Shown: positions 31,427 to 42,979 of the stretch, piece after piece
Numbering within the stretch: the first letter of the stretch is position 1
Layout of the letters: every line of letters starts with the position of its first letter
NCBI GenBank assembly: GCA_039111635.1
Contig: JBCAQO010000004.1
Coordinates: 2,046,001-2,110,000, forward strand
From: Heterobasidion occidentale
Taxonomy: Eukaryota; Basidiomycota; Agaricomycetes; Russulales; Bondarzewiaceae
Length of the DNA: 64,000 nucleotides
Direction of reading: 5' to 3'
Program-made: the position numbers and the translations under genes
Notes under the pieces: generated by a model
The model's input: the letters and a program-made list of their open reading frames with translations, nothing else
What the model was told of the DNA's origin: nothing
Database searches by the model: none

Positions 31427-33871
31427 ATGCTCAGCAAATCCTTTGTTGCCCTCGCGGCTTTGTCTGTTTTGACCTTCTCTGAACCCGCTCTGGGTCGCAT
31501 GCGCTGGATGGAGCGCGACGATCGTGCCGTCCTTCTTAACCCTCGTCGCTTTGGCCAGGAGCACCCCGCGGTCATCGACAAGCTCTCGGCCGCTTGCCCT
31601 GGCCAGGTTTGTGGTACCCTGTCTGGTCAGGCTATTACCCCTCTCCTTGCCGCTCAAGGAGAGTGCACCCAGCAGGATATGGCGGATGCCATCATCGGTC
31701 AGTTCACCATGAAGTCGACAAATGCACTTAGAGGAGTTTACCTTTTCCTCCTAGATGCTTCCAAGCAGTTTGATGCTGCGACACAGGCTAACATGATCGC
31801 CCTTGCTAAGGAATATCGCCAGGCCGAGAAGAATACACCTCCGGTGAGTCTGTTAATCGATTTCAGCATTCGCATGTCTTAATATCGTTTATAGGATTTC
31901 ACGACCAACCCCCCCACGAACCGTAACTCTGTCTTCTGCCAGAAGGCACCTAAGAACGCAGAGCTCAATGGCCTAGTTCAAGCTCAAGATCCTGCCAATG
32001 ACCCCAATCTCTTCTTCGACCCTGCAACCAAGGCCTCCGTCAAGAAGGGCTCTCAGGCGAACACCTCTCCCTTCGGTGGCGCGGCGTACGTATTACAATC
32101 TTTCTCAGACAATCGGGCGTTTAGATTTCGTCAAACACAGTGCTGCCTCCTCCGGCTCGGCAGTGACCTCGGCGGCTGCATCTGCTGCTACTTCGGCAGC
32201 AGCTACTGTCACCGCTTCTGCTGGCAATGTCGATGCTGCGTCTGATGTTTGCCCTGTGCGTTTTGTCCGTCTGTTTACTCATCGCAATAGTCTGACATGA
32301 CTGCTCCAGACGGCCGTTACCGTCACAGCAATCGTAACTGCTACTGCTGCCTCCGGCGCATCGGCTCCATCGGCTGTAACGTCTAGCGCTGCCGCTGCGT
32401 CAACTGCCGCTGCGGGTAGCATCGGTAACTTCGGCAAATGCTCGGTTCCCCAGATCGAGTTCGGTGTTGGTTTCGACAACCGCAAGGAGACCAGCTTTGA
32501 GCCTGTCGACAAGAGTGAGTTTCCTCCTGTACAAGCTCTCGACTGCTAAATTGACCTTGAATTTGTCAGCCTCGTTCAACCATGGGTCTGCTCAGAACAT
32601 TGACATCATCACCCAGTTCATTTGCGATACTTTGACCAACTCCTGCGCTGCCGATGCGACTGCTAAGGCCACTTGTGCGTCTGCGATCACGGCTTCTAAG
32701 GGTCAGGCCGTGAAGACTGGCGCTCAGGCTGATGGTGGGCTCTACTTTTCTACGTCGTCGTGTCTCACGTGCTGACATACACTAAGCTTTCAATGCTGCC
32801 TTTGGTATCAAAACGAACTTTGCTGCTGTTGCTGCAGTCGACAACCAGGGTAACGTCATCGCTGGCACCGGTTCTGGTGCTGCCTCTTCTGCCTCTTCCT
32901 CCTCTGCCGCTGGAACAAGCGCCAGCTCTTCCGCGAGCGCCAACCAGGCTGCCACCACCACCGCTTCTTCTGCCGGCGGTATTGGCAACTTCGGCAAATG
33001 CTCCGTTCCCCAGATTGAGTTCGCTACCGGCTTCGACAACCGTAGGGAGACCAGCTTCGAGCCTGTCGACAGGAGTGAGTATCTTTTCCTCGATTATGAA
33101 CGGATCGTGCGATTGACCTTGTATCGTTAGCTTCTTACGGCCACGGCTCTGCTCAAAACATTGACATCATTACCCAGTTCATCTGCGATACCCTGACCAA
33201 CTCGTGCGGCGCTGATGCTACCGCAAAGGCGACGTGTGCGTCTGCGATAACTGCCTCCAAGGCCCAGACTCCCAAGACTGGCGCCCAGGCCGACGCTTTC
33301 AACGCGGTGTTCGGCATCAAGACCAACTTTGCTGCCGTTGCCTCTGTAGATGACCAAGGTCGCGTCATCGCTGGAACTGGATCGGGGGCTGCTTCTTCGT
33401 CTGGCTCAGCCGTTACGACCTCTGCGGCTGCTGCTGCCTCGACCCCTGCCTCTTCGGCCGCGTCGTCTGTCAGTGACATACTTGTCACCTCTGTCATTCA
33501 TGTATTGACCTTGGTCTTTAGGCCAGCGCCGCTGCGACTAACGCTGCCGTAGCGACTAGCGGCAACCTCCAGACCTTCACGGGTGCTCTCGGTGGTGTCA
33601 CTGCGCCTGCTGTGACGGACCTCGGAAATGGTTCATTCCATGTTGACGGAAACTCCGACTTCAAGAACAAGCAGAACGCCCTCGTTCGTTCATGGTACGT
33701 ACTTTATTCCTCCGTGATGTCGTCTAAATCCTGACCTATCTGGCCGTTCACAGTGATGTTCAGCACAACAAGTGCGCTAACGCCGCGAATTCATCCGGCA
33801 ACAAGGGTACTTTGACAGTCACTGCGTGCGGTGACCAGCAAACCCAGTGCAATGCGGCGGCATCTGCATGA
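31427..33871 (+). CDS. Secreted protein with duplicated FGKCSVPQIEF module
   Basis: Function is unknown. The start is ATG at 31427 with a signal peptide (MLSKSFVALAALSVLTFSEP). An N-terminal domain follows (CPGQVCGTLSGQAITPLLAAQG, NRNSVFCQKAPKNAELNG). Two copies of a ~110-residue module come next, starting at about 32420 and 32980. Each copy begins NFGKCSVPQIEF, continues FDNRxETSFEPVD, then HGSAQNIDIITQFICDTLTNSC and ends FxIKTNFAAVAxVD. Ala/Ser/Thr-rich linkers, likely O-glycosylated, separate the parts. The C-terminal domain has LQTFTGALGGVTAPAV, DFKNKQNALVRSC and VQHNKCANAANSSGNKGTL, with the stop at 33869-33871. The Cys pattern suggests disulfides. The family seems common in mushrooms, where I recall it being mislabelled as ribosomal protein S17; nothing here is ribosomal. 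No GPI signal is visible. Confidence 0.85.
32416..33396 (+). repeat. Intragenic tandem duplication of secreted module
   Basis: Copy 1 spans about 32416-32890 and copy 2 about 32975-33396. The protein copies are nearly identical over most of their length, and both have an intron directly after FEPVDK/FEPVDR. Copy 1 keeps a second intron (about 32735-32788, after GAQAD) that is missing from copy 2. This suggests precise intron loss in copy 2 or gain in copy 1 after duplication. Confidence 0.85.
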
Positions 33872-34414
33872 AGTCGTGAATTGTGAAGATATTTATGCTG
33901 TAGAGAGTTTTTTTTTACCTTTCCATAATTCGATACCTGCATGTAGCAAAGGAATTCCACTGCCTTCATCGACAGAAAAAATCCAATTGACGGTCAACAA
34001 AAGATTTGTGAACTGAGGGCTATAATAGTGCTATAATACGTCTCATTCTCACGTGACATATGCTTCATTCGCGTCGGTGCCGCGTCAGTGTAGGTCAGTG
34101 TGCTCATGCTCGACGAGGATGGGACAAAATGAGCACGGCGTTGTTTGAACGTCCCTTGAGGTCAATTGATAATTTATCTGTGCATGCTCGTCCGAAAACA
34201 GGTTTCTGACTGATGCTACCACCAGCTTATTCAACAGGACATGATGCATCATGCCTGACAATGCCCAAACCGTACCAGATGGCGCCATAGCTATGCTGTA
34301 TGACACTTCGCAGCAGCGATCCATGTGCGAACATTTATGTATAATTGGCTTCGTCACCTATCTAACTTGTTCTATCTTAAGGGGTTCGCAGCCCTTGCAT
34401 GATCGTGTACCGAC
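33872..34414. other. Intergenic region, secreted protein to permease
   Basis: This 543-bp stretch holds the 3' UTR of the secreted protein gene and the promoter of the permease gene. It includes a T8 run near 33909. No gene was recognised. Confidence 0.4.
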
Positions 34415-36704
34415 ATGCCCTCCCTCTCGCAGGACTACGGGAGCACCTCTAGCTCTCCCAAATCCCCTGCCGTGGACATCGAAGTAGAGGACGTTAGCGA
34501 CGATGAGCTAGCACCAGGCGCGCCGGTCGAGAAGGTGTGTAACTTGCGTCCTCCAGATAATTCATGACTGGCTGACATCTGTACAAAGACGAACCCTCTC
34601 GGTCGTGAAGTCACCCTGACTTCTGCTGTTATGCTGAACTTAGGACAGTTGCTTGGTTCTGGGATATTTTCTGTCCCGGGAGTCATACTGAACTCGGTTG
34701 GCTCGGTCGGCCTGCTTCTCAGCTTCTGGATTATCGCGCCGGTTTTTGCATTTGGTACGTCCTTGGATAGGAACTTTCAATGGCGTCTCGTGACTGTCCC
34801 TCCAGTTGCTCTTTTTGTGTATACAGAGCTTGCCAGCCTCTTCCCTCACAGAGCTGGCGCTGAGGTCGTCTATTTAGAGCAAGCATATCCTCGACCGCGC
34901 TTTCTCGTACCCATCACCTTTGCAGTCACCTCTGTGCTTACGTCGTTTGTATCGTTCAGCTGCTGCTTTACGAGGACATGCTTATATTCATCATCACCTT
35001 CAGATTCAGCGCTACAAACTCAGTAGTCTTTGCCCAATATGTTCTGTCTCTCTTTGATATCCCGGTGACGGGATTCCGACAGACGACCATTGCGATAGCC
35101 ATGGTCACTTTTAGCGTAGGAGGTAAAACCTACCATTACTTGTCCCTCAGCTTGTTCTCATTACAATCCAGTCGTTGGTCTTTCTTCGAAGTGGTCTCTT
35201 CGGGCTGTGAACCTCCTAACCGCTTTCAAAGTCGCGTCTCTAGCATTGTGAGCCCTGCTACGCGAGTATTCTTTCTTCTTGTCCATTGTTGATACTCTTC
35301 ACAGCGTCACACTGACCGGTATTGCGGTCCTTGCTGGTTTGACTAGGGTCTCAGACCCCCTTGCCAATTTCCACAACATCTGGCAGGGAAGTAAATCGAA
35401 CCCCAACGCACTGGCCACCGCTCTCGTTAAAGCGAACTTCGCATTCGTCGGCTGGTCTAACGCCTTCAATGTCCTGAATGAAGTCCAAGGCTCGAATCCT
35501 GTCCGTACCGTACGCAATGCGGGCATCATCTCCCTCGTCACTGTGACCATTCTCTTCTTTTTGACAAATGTCGCGTACGTTGCCGCTGTCCCAGCGGATG
35601 AGATCAAGGGATCTGGCCAGCTCGTTGCCGCATTGTTCTTCAAGCACGTCTATGGTGATCATTGGGCGTCGAAGGTTCTGCCCGTCATGGTAGCGTTGAG
35701 CTGCGTAGGAAATGTCGTCAGTAAACGTTACATCTATATTGCAAGGATTTGGTGAAATGTCTGAACGCTGCTTGGTACAGATTGCTGTCGTGAGTACACC
35801 TGAGACTCGTGGTTTCCTATTGATTAGCAAGCTCATCCTCCTACAGACAGTCGGTCAAGCTCGTGTTCTTCGGGAGGTTGCTCGCCAAGGCCTCCTGCCC
35901 TATCCCGAGTTTTTTGCCTCGACAAAACCCTTTGGCACCCCTCTTGCGCCCGTGGCACTCAAGTACTTCCTCACCCTTGTGGTCATCCTTGCACTTCCTG
36001 CTAAAGACGCATTTAACTTCCTCCTTGACCTTGCTTCCTATCCTCACCTGGTGCATATTTCTCAAGGGCTCTATTATATGAGCCTATGACGGTGCTGATA
36101 TATTTCGCTTTGGCTACCAATAGATTTTTTCTGCCGCGACCGCGATCAGTGTGTGGATTCTTCGTCGACGATATGCAGCTGCAGGGCATGCACAGCCAGT
36201 ATTCAAGGTCTGGAATATTGCCGTGATATTGTACGTCTTGAAGTGCACCCTCTTGCTTGTCATGCCATGGTATGTGCAAACGTCTAGTCATCCTTGGCGA
36301 GCGAACACCTAACCTTCTCCGCACCAGGGTTCCCCCAGAGAAAGGTCACGCAGATGTTTCTTTCTGGTATGCCACGTACGTCTCAAGCATTGATTGATCG
36401 CCTCAGCACAATTAATGAAAGTTTATGCACACCAGGTATTGTGTCGTCGGCCTTGGCGTTCTCGCCGTATGTCCATTTCCATTCCTGCTATAATTTCTCA
36501 TTGACAACATCACTTGTGCAGCTGTGTGGCTTGTATTACTATGTGTGGATTATTCTCCTCCCTAAATGGGGTGGATACGAGATCGTAGAGGAGATCGTAG
36601 AGCTCGATGATGGTGCACGCACCGCTCACCTGGTTAGAAAGCCTCTGCGGAGCGACACTCGTTCTCCGGAGCAGCAGCCCCTCCTTTTGCCGACTAGTCC
36701 GTAG
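34415..36704 (+). CDS. Amino-acid permease, Mup1-type (LAT/APC superfamily)
   Basis: The protein belongs to the LAT branch of the APC superfamily; fungal members include the high-affinity methionine permease Mup1. The start is ATG at 34415 (MPSLSQDYGSTSSSPKSP), giving an acidic cytosolic N-terminus. TM1 carries LTSAVMLNLGQLLGSGIFSVPG, with the unwound GSGIF motif that binds the substrate alpha-amino and carboxyl groups. Further TM segments include YLEQAYPRPRFLVP, FVGWSNAFNVLNEVQGSNPVRT (a typical LAT stretch), SLVTVTILFFLTNVAYVAAVP, ARVLREVARQGLLPYPEFFA and GTPLAPVALKYFLTLVVILALP. It ends with a cytosolic tail EQQPLLLPTSP and TAG at 36704. About ten introns are needed, some inside TM segments. 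Methionine as substrate is inferred from the family only; Mup3-like low-affinity or cysteine transport is possible. Confidence 0.9.
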
Positions 36705-37121
36705 ATTCCATAGTTGTTTATATTGTTTCCAGTTCATAGTTCAACATCCTCGTAGTGTAGATGTACTTTATCAACTACTTTTAGTCTCTTTGCAATTCGA
36801 ACCGACATTCTTTCGACCCCTCTTCCAACAGATCCACCAGTTAGATAAATGCAGATCAGAATTTGATACAACTCGAAGGATCCTCGTATGGATGAGTGGG
36901 ATATTGACGCGTCACGGATTACTGTTACACCGTAGGTACTTTACATAGAACGAAGCGGCAAGATCGCCGACCAAAAGAAGAAGAAAAAGTGGACAGTTTG
37001 AACAGAGAGATCCAAAGAAAAATGAGTGTCATGTGTAACGCTTGCCTTCTCGTCGACATAGATAAAAGAGATGAAACAAATAAATAGTCTGAAGGAAATC
37101 CCGCACTTAGTGCGCATTCAT
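36705..37121. other. Convergent intergenic region
   Basis: This 417-bp stretch lies between the stop codons of the permease and the M48 peptidase. It has A-rich patches near 36970-37030. No gene or RNA was recognised. Confidence 0.4.
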
Positions 37122-39074
37122 CTAAGATCCAACTGTTCCGAGTTGCCGCTCAGCAAGCACTCTGATTCTCTCCCCCTGCCATCGCTCGATCTCCCCCTTC
37201 AGCTTCGCCACGCGCACCTCGTTCATTGGATGCCCAGAGCCCATGATCCCCAACGGGAACATGCTGTGCTTCTTCTCAGTTCGCTCTTTCTCCTTGGCCA
37301 GAGTGGGGGAACACTCAGCGGTCGCTGGTGTTTCGGAGCGATTTTGCCAGAATTGCACGGCGCGCCGAGGATCGAAGCCTGCGTGAGCAAGCAACCTAAA
37401 CATAGAGCCAAACTCAGCATCGACCTGAAGTGCAGTGGGCTAGGGCGCAAGAGCACTGACCTCGCGGAGACGACATCGGCCTCGATCTCTTGCTTTTGGC
37501 TCGTGCAGTACTCTCCTAGCTTCGTGAGTTCGCCAGAGCCAACCGTTCCAAGCTGCCCGACAGCGTCATTGACGAACGGCCCGAAGAACATGGTTATGGG
37601 GAAGATGAGCGTTCGGACGACGTCCGAGAAGATGGAGAGAATGCCTGGTACAACAACCGTCCTAGAAGAAAGCGTCTCCAGATGGTGGGACAAGACGAGG
37701 TGCGCCAGCTCATGCGCGAGGAGAATCGCGAGGTCGGAGGTCTGCTCCGGTGTGGGTTGATACTGGTTTATGGGCGGCGTCACGATAAAGAGATTTCCAA
37801 ACAGGTGGGACCACCAAGACGTCTCCTCTGATCGAGAAGCGATTGTCGGCTTCAGTGGTGGATGATTTCGCATGATTTGGTCCAAAAAGCCCGAGAATAC
37901 CACAATCCCACCTGCCCCGTCTGGACCAAAGCCGTATGAGAATGCATTGCATGAATCTGGGTTGTCGACAACGATGAGAGAATATGGGGGACCTGGGATG
38001 ATATGTGGGATAGTCGACACAGGCCGGGAGTTTGTGACTTGACACACCCAGTGTATATATTCAGATGCGCGGGGTCGTGGTCGGAGAGGGAACTCTGCAG
38101 GCGGGGGTAATGGGACGTCATCAGGTCCCCGCTCAAGCCATGCGGGCTCCAAAGCTTGCTCGATCCCTAACGTAGGAATTGCCGTCTCCAAAGCACGGAG
38201 CGTATCTCGGACCCATGCATATCGCCAGTCACTAGGAGGGATGATTTTCGGGGGACCATCTTTTGCGATAATTTCACCCACTGCTTGGTACCATCCTGAG
38301 CCAGCGAGTTGCGAGCTAATGTCCTGCTCTTCCTCTGGTGACAGCAATATCAAGCGCCATCTGATGCATATTGTCATTGTCAATAAAGATCGCCAGTTAT
38401 GGTTGTGTCTACGTACCGTCCGGTAAGAGGTGTTCTCTCTAGGCTTGCGATGATGGCTGCCCAGAAAGGAAAATAGGAGTAAACAGCAGGCCATGGAAAA
38501 GGATGGTCCTCTTGCGTATCCTTCTAAGCACGTCTCCTTTATTCTCAACTAGTTTATCAAACCTAGCTGGGAATACAGCATTCGGATCCTTCTTCTTTGC
38601 ATCCTCCACATGTTTCAATATTTTGCGGGTCCTGTGGTTCTTCACGAGGATGACGGGTATGAACGTGAACGCTATTCGTGCAGCTGTTCGCGCAAGCTCT
38701 AGGGCAGTTGATGCCTTCGCAGGATCAATGAACGACTAGGAACAAGAACCGATCGAAACGAGGGCGGGCGCACTTACCTTGAAGAACGCAACAAGAGAAA
38801 CGAATGGAAGTGCCTCATTCCGCGAGGTCGAGTGAAAGGAGGCAACGGGAACCCAAATTCCGTTCCCTCCGCAGCTGAACTGCCTGAAACGGCGGGAGGA
38901 ATCAATCTGGAGGAGAGCAGGTGAAGCGCGGATCGGGATGCACAGGTGGCTCCTTTGAGAACAGCATCTGGGAGGAGCCTGGTTCGACGAGGAGTAAGAC
39001 CTCTTGAAACTGCGAGTTGAAGCCTGGTTTCGAATCGGTCTTCGTGGGATTTGGCGAATCAACAGACGAAACAT
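37122..39074 (-). CDS. M48-family zinc metallopeptidase (Oma1-like), apparent frameshift
   Basis: M48 peptidases related to Oma1 act in the mitochondrial inner membrane. The start is ATG at 39074; the N-terminus (MFRLLIRQIPRRPIRNQAST) is basic and lacks acids, fitting a mitochondrial presequence. A hydrophobic segment (AARIAFTFIPVILVKN) follows, then ERTPLTGRWRLILLSPEEE, the usual entry to the peptidase domain. The zinc site is HELAHLVLSHH, with a third ligand in EIEADVVSARLLAHAGFDP. It ends VLAERQLGTVGS with TAG at 37122. Between FHGLLFTPIF and WAAIIASLERTPL the frame shifts by one base in the run at 38461-38473; no GT-AG pair of the right phase fixes it. Without correction the protein would end just after a transmembrane segment, before the peptidase domain. 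It is therefore a recent pseudogene or a base-call error. The rest of the gene looks intact. Confidence 0.85.
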
Positions 39075-39375
39075 GGCTCATGTTGTGCTGTGAACACAAC
39101 TTGGTCTATGGTCAATATCAATGCTGCACTATCGGGTCCGCCCGAAGCACCTTACGTATCGGCATCCCTCTCTTTGACTCACATGCCGCGGCAAGGGTAG
39201 GCGCGTACCCTCTACCGCCCCAAGTGCCTTCTCGACTGCGGAGCTCTCACAAGGTGGGCAAGAACGCCATGAATTGAGAAAAGACAGATACTGTGCTTTA
39301 AATTCGAGAGCAGCTACTGGATGTGCGTGCGCAAACATGCAAGATGATACAAGGCGGAATTACAGGACTACAATC
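39075..39375. other. Intergenic region, svf1 3' end to M48 promoter
   Basis: This 301-bp stretch lies between two minus-strand genes. It holds the M48 gene promoter and the svf1 3' UTR. No other structure was seen. Confidence 0.4.
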
Positions 39376-40820
39376 TCAAGCTGAGATGAACGTTGCTTCA
39401 TTATACACATGACCGTCCACTTCCAGACCTTCAGACAGCCCCGGCACGATTGCGTCTGGGCCAGTGACAACGAGCTTTGCTGGATTGATCCACTGCAAGG
39501 AGTACATTAGCGACTCGTATTATTGCAGGTATTGGATAATTCTTCACCTGATAAATGTATGGCTTGGTGCCCGCGACGTAGCTCACAACCGCTTTGACTA
39601 CACCAGGGATCTCTGCCAGGACATCGACTTTCTCGATCAGGCCTTGAGGGGACGTGGGGTTTCCGACGTTCACCGCGAGCGTTGCATCAACCGACCCGGG
39701 AGCATCCGTGAGCAATGATGGGCCTGCCCACCGGAAAACGAGCTCCGTGGGCTGTGCATACCCCGTGTCAGGGTCGTGAGCGGGCTTAAGATGCAGCGCA
39801 CGCGAAATGACATCCGGCTTCTCTGGCTGATCCTCGTCTGGCCACTTCGTCTCCGCCGTAACGGACACCAGCTTGTTCCCGATGACGAGCGAGCCTACGT
39901 TCGCCGTCACATACCCAGACCCTGCGCCTTTCCGCCCGTAGGCATCGGTCGTGGTGAACTCCATCTGGATTGCAGACACGCCGCCGTGCTGGGAGCTTTG
40001 GAAGTGTGCGAAGTTCCAGCGCGCAGCTACGAGGTTCGGTCGCATCCCTTGGATAGCGTGAACGAACATGCCTGGGCCCTCGACGGTGATCGCCTTGCCG
40101 TTCAGGATGATGTGGCCGGAGCCGAAATCGCGAGGCCAGAATCGATGAATAACATAGCCCTCTGCTTTGGTAGGATCCGGACCAAAGTACGAGAACCCGC
40201 CCTCAGGTCCTTTACCTACTTTGTACCCCGGGACGGATGCAGGGCGGCGTACGTTGAGAGAGATTTGGAAGTCGGTGGAGAGGTTTACGGAGAGGGTATA
40301 GGACTCAGGGAAGTCAGAGTCGGGGTCCGATTTATGAGTGATGGTGAACTGGTCAGCCTTGCTTGATCGCTTGTCCAGACCCGGAGGCGGCGTCACAAAA
40401 TTGGAGACATTGACTGATCGCCAGACTTTCTCTCCGGTGTTGGGGTTGAAGATCTTGCAGGTGAACTGGATGGTGGGATACCAAACTCTGAGATCGATGG
40501 TATTAGGGTTGGAGTTCGACAGCATCCTTCGGCACGACAGCACTCACCCGATGGAAGAATGAATGACCTGACACATGACAGATGTGCCATCCCCTAGTAT
40601 ATTGTACCATATCTGCGTCTCGGTTGCGAACCCACCAGCGCATGTCCACTCGGTGTCCTTCGGCTCGAGCTCCCCAAATAGCTCATCCTTTGCGAATCTC
40701 GACGAGACGGGATGGAAGTTGGGTGCTGTCGGATCGACAGGGGGTGAAGTTCTGTAGCCATGTCAAAATACATAACAATACCAGGCCGATCTGGACTCAC
40801 GAGAAAAATGAAGAGAACAT
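39376..40820 (-). CDS. svf1: Svf1-type survival factor (lipocalin-like double-barrel protein)
   Basis: Yeast Svf1 protects against oxidative stress and acts in ceramide transport between ER and Golgi. Here the start is ATG at 40820; a 20-nt first exon gives MFSSFFS, typical of the family, then STSPPVDPTAPNFHPVSSRFAKDE. The first barrel has TEWTCAGGFATETQIWYNIL and VMCQVIHSSIG; the second part has VWYPTIQFTCKIFNPNTGEKVWRSVNVSNF. Family-like blocks include GYVIHRFWPRDFGSGHIILNG, MFVHAIQGMRPNLVAARWNFAHFQS and AYGRKGAGSGYVTANVGSL. It ends GLEVDGHVYNEATFISA with TGA at 39376. Three or four introns are needed. The N-terminal amphipathic start agrees with the membrane association known for the yeast protein. 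Identification is strong. Confidence 0.93.
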
Positions 40821-41236
40821 GGTGGTGGAAGGGTCAAAGGAGGGAGACTAAAATGCGATTAGTGCTATCTCAGACCGGAAGGCTGCCGGTGGCGGCTGGA
40901 ACCAGCACTGAGACATCGCCGAGGCCTCGTGTAGTATGCCGTCTTCTGACTATATGCTGGAAGCTGAGGATACGATGCGCAAAGAAAGACACATCGTTAT
41001 ATTACAAGGGCCAGACCTGATTACATCCGATCTGCGCAAAGTAGATATCTCAATTCGTGCATAAGTAGTATTCGTCGAAAAGTCAGAGCAAGGTTATCAG
41101 TGGTCGCGGTGTGCCGCGGCACGGCATCCGGACCCGCCGGCGTCTTGAGGCTTCCCACTGGCTTCCCCCGTTCTCCCGAGGCTCGACTTTGCATTGTACG
41201 GATTTGCAGAATAGCGATCTCCACCATTCATTTAGC
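40821..41236. promoter_or_regulatory. Divergent intergenic region, svf1 / acl4
   Basis: This 416-bp region lies between divergent start codons and holds both promoters. No TATA box or repeat could be assigned. Confidence 0.4.
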
Positions 41237-42603
41237 ATGGGCCGCACTCGAACAAAAACACGCAAAGCGCCCCCGCCTACGACCGAGATAGTGCAGGAGA
41301 AAGTGAACAATCCCTTACCAGCTATCACCGCTCTCCTAGAAAAAGCACAGGACCTGATCGTGCAATGCGATTACGAGCTTGCCGGTCGGTTTGTCGTGCG
41401 CGCCTTGGAGCGCGCACCAAATAATGCGGAGGCTCTTGAGATGCAGGGTGTGGTACAGCTTGAGACGGGAGATCTTGATGCGGCCAAGCAGGTGAGTCTT
41501 CTGCAAGCTGAGGACATAAAACACGCTCTGACATACTATGCCTCTGACGATCAGACATTCCAATCTCTGCTTCCTCCGAGCCCCGTTGCACCACCATCAC
41601 CACCGCCTGCCGCACATCTCTATCTCGCTCAGCTCAGCGATGATCCACAAATGGCACTACAGCACTACAGTGCAGCCGTAGACATACTTTTCGCCCAGCT
41701 GAAAGGCAAGGAACGTGCCATGGAGAGCCCCTCCTCTAAAAACGATGAACAAGAGACAAAAACCACAATCGTGCGCGCTCTCATCGGCCAAGTCGAGATT
41801 TGGATGGATCCCGCGTATGACTTGTGGTCAGTATTCTATTTACAACAGGATCGATCGACCGACGTATTTATCGTGGCCCAGTTTCGATCCCGCAGCAGAG
41901 AAGACTTGTGAAGACCTCTTGAATCTGGCGCTGCAGACGGACCCGGAGAATAACGAGGCATTGCAAACTCTCGCTTCCGTTCGCATGTCGCAACAACGGC
42001 CTGACGATGCGAAGGCGATGCTGGAGAAGGCATGGTCATCATGGAAAGACTTAGAGGCCGGTAAGCCTTCCGAATTGTTGCACAACATTCAATCGACTTG
42101 AACATATCTCAGACGACCCCAAGCTGCCACCAATACCCAGCCGGCTAGGCCAGACAAAATTATTCCTCGAGCTCTCATTATACACGCCTGCGCTGTTGGT
42201 TCTTCACGGCATCATGGCTGCGGACGATGAGGAAGTCGAGGCGTGGTACCTCGAAGGGTGGTGCTTCTTCCTCATGGCCGAGCAAGCTCACGAAAAGGGG
42301 GGCAAACTAGAGGACATGTCTTGGGAAGATCTAGGGAGGGACTCAAGAGATTGTCTAGAGACTTGCAAAGTGGTATGTCACCACACTGTCCTCCAAATTA
42401 TTTCCTTGTCCTTACTCGTTATGGCGCAGCTTCATGTCAATCAGGAACATCCTGATCGACCTCTACTCGATCATGTCAATGAGCTGATAACCAAGCTGGA
42501 AGAGTTGGGTATCCGGCCATCACCTGAAGAGGAGGCAGACGACAATGACGACTGGGAAGATGCGGAAGGAGAGGATTCGGACAGCGACGTCGAAATGTCG
42601 TGA
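41237..42603 (+). CDS. acl4: TPR assembly chaperone, Acl4-type
   Basis: Acl4 is the dedicated chaperone of ribosomal protein uL4 (Rpl4). The start is ATG at 41237 (MGRTRTKTRKAPPPTTE), with a basic leader. TPR-like helices follow: AQDLIVQCDYELAGRFVVRALERAPNNAEALEMQGVVQLETGDLDAAKQ, a Pro-rich stretch, PAAHLYLAQLSDDPQMALQHYSAAVDIL, CEDLLNLALQTDPENNEALQTLASVRM and LFLELSLYTPALLVLHGIMAADDEEVEAWYLEGWCFFL. The acidic tail (ADDNDDWEDAEGEDSDSDVEMS) matches the acidic end of the family. TGA is at 42603. Four introns restore frame. The order, size and acidic tail fit Acl4; a generic TPR protein cannot be fully excluded. Confidence 0.83.
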
Positions 42604-42979
42604 ATTACTCGCACTCTCTCGCACTGGGTTGCTTCAACCTTTCTTCAGACTTTGCCATAGCATCTACTTGTCCATCCATATCTCATAAAAGTAATTCTAG
42701 ACCGCGTATAATGTATGCAGCTTGCTCTCGGATGAACACTCTTTGCTGTCAAAGATGCTGAAGTTCGAGGAGTCGATCGTCAAACGGGCCAATGTCAATT
42801 CCGAAGCCGGCGACTTCACCGAGTTTACTGTCCGTGACGTAAATCGTCTTACACATCATCTGCTTCTGCCGAGTGTCCACGTCCGGCAACAATTTCTCGA
42901 ACCTCTCCCGAGCTCAAAAACTCGGCCGTCGATTCAACTCCGGTGCACAGTCTTTGCTTTCTAGACACCACAGGCCAGC
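42604..42979. other. Intergenic region, acl4 to DUF155 gene
   Basis: This 376-bp stretch holds the acl4 3' UTR and the next promoter. Open frames from about 42722 and 42873 run into the DUF155 gene in other frames, so an upstream leader exon of that gene is possible but not shown. Confidence 0.35.

Noticed and set aside
31427..33871. Label 'ribosomal protein S17' for the secreted repeat protein
   Set aside because: The protein has a signal peptide and Ser/Thr-rich linkers and no S17 fold features; the label seems a propagated annotation error.
39776..40366. Plus-strand 196-codon ORF
   Set aside because: Antisense to the secure svf1 exon.
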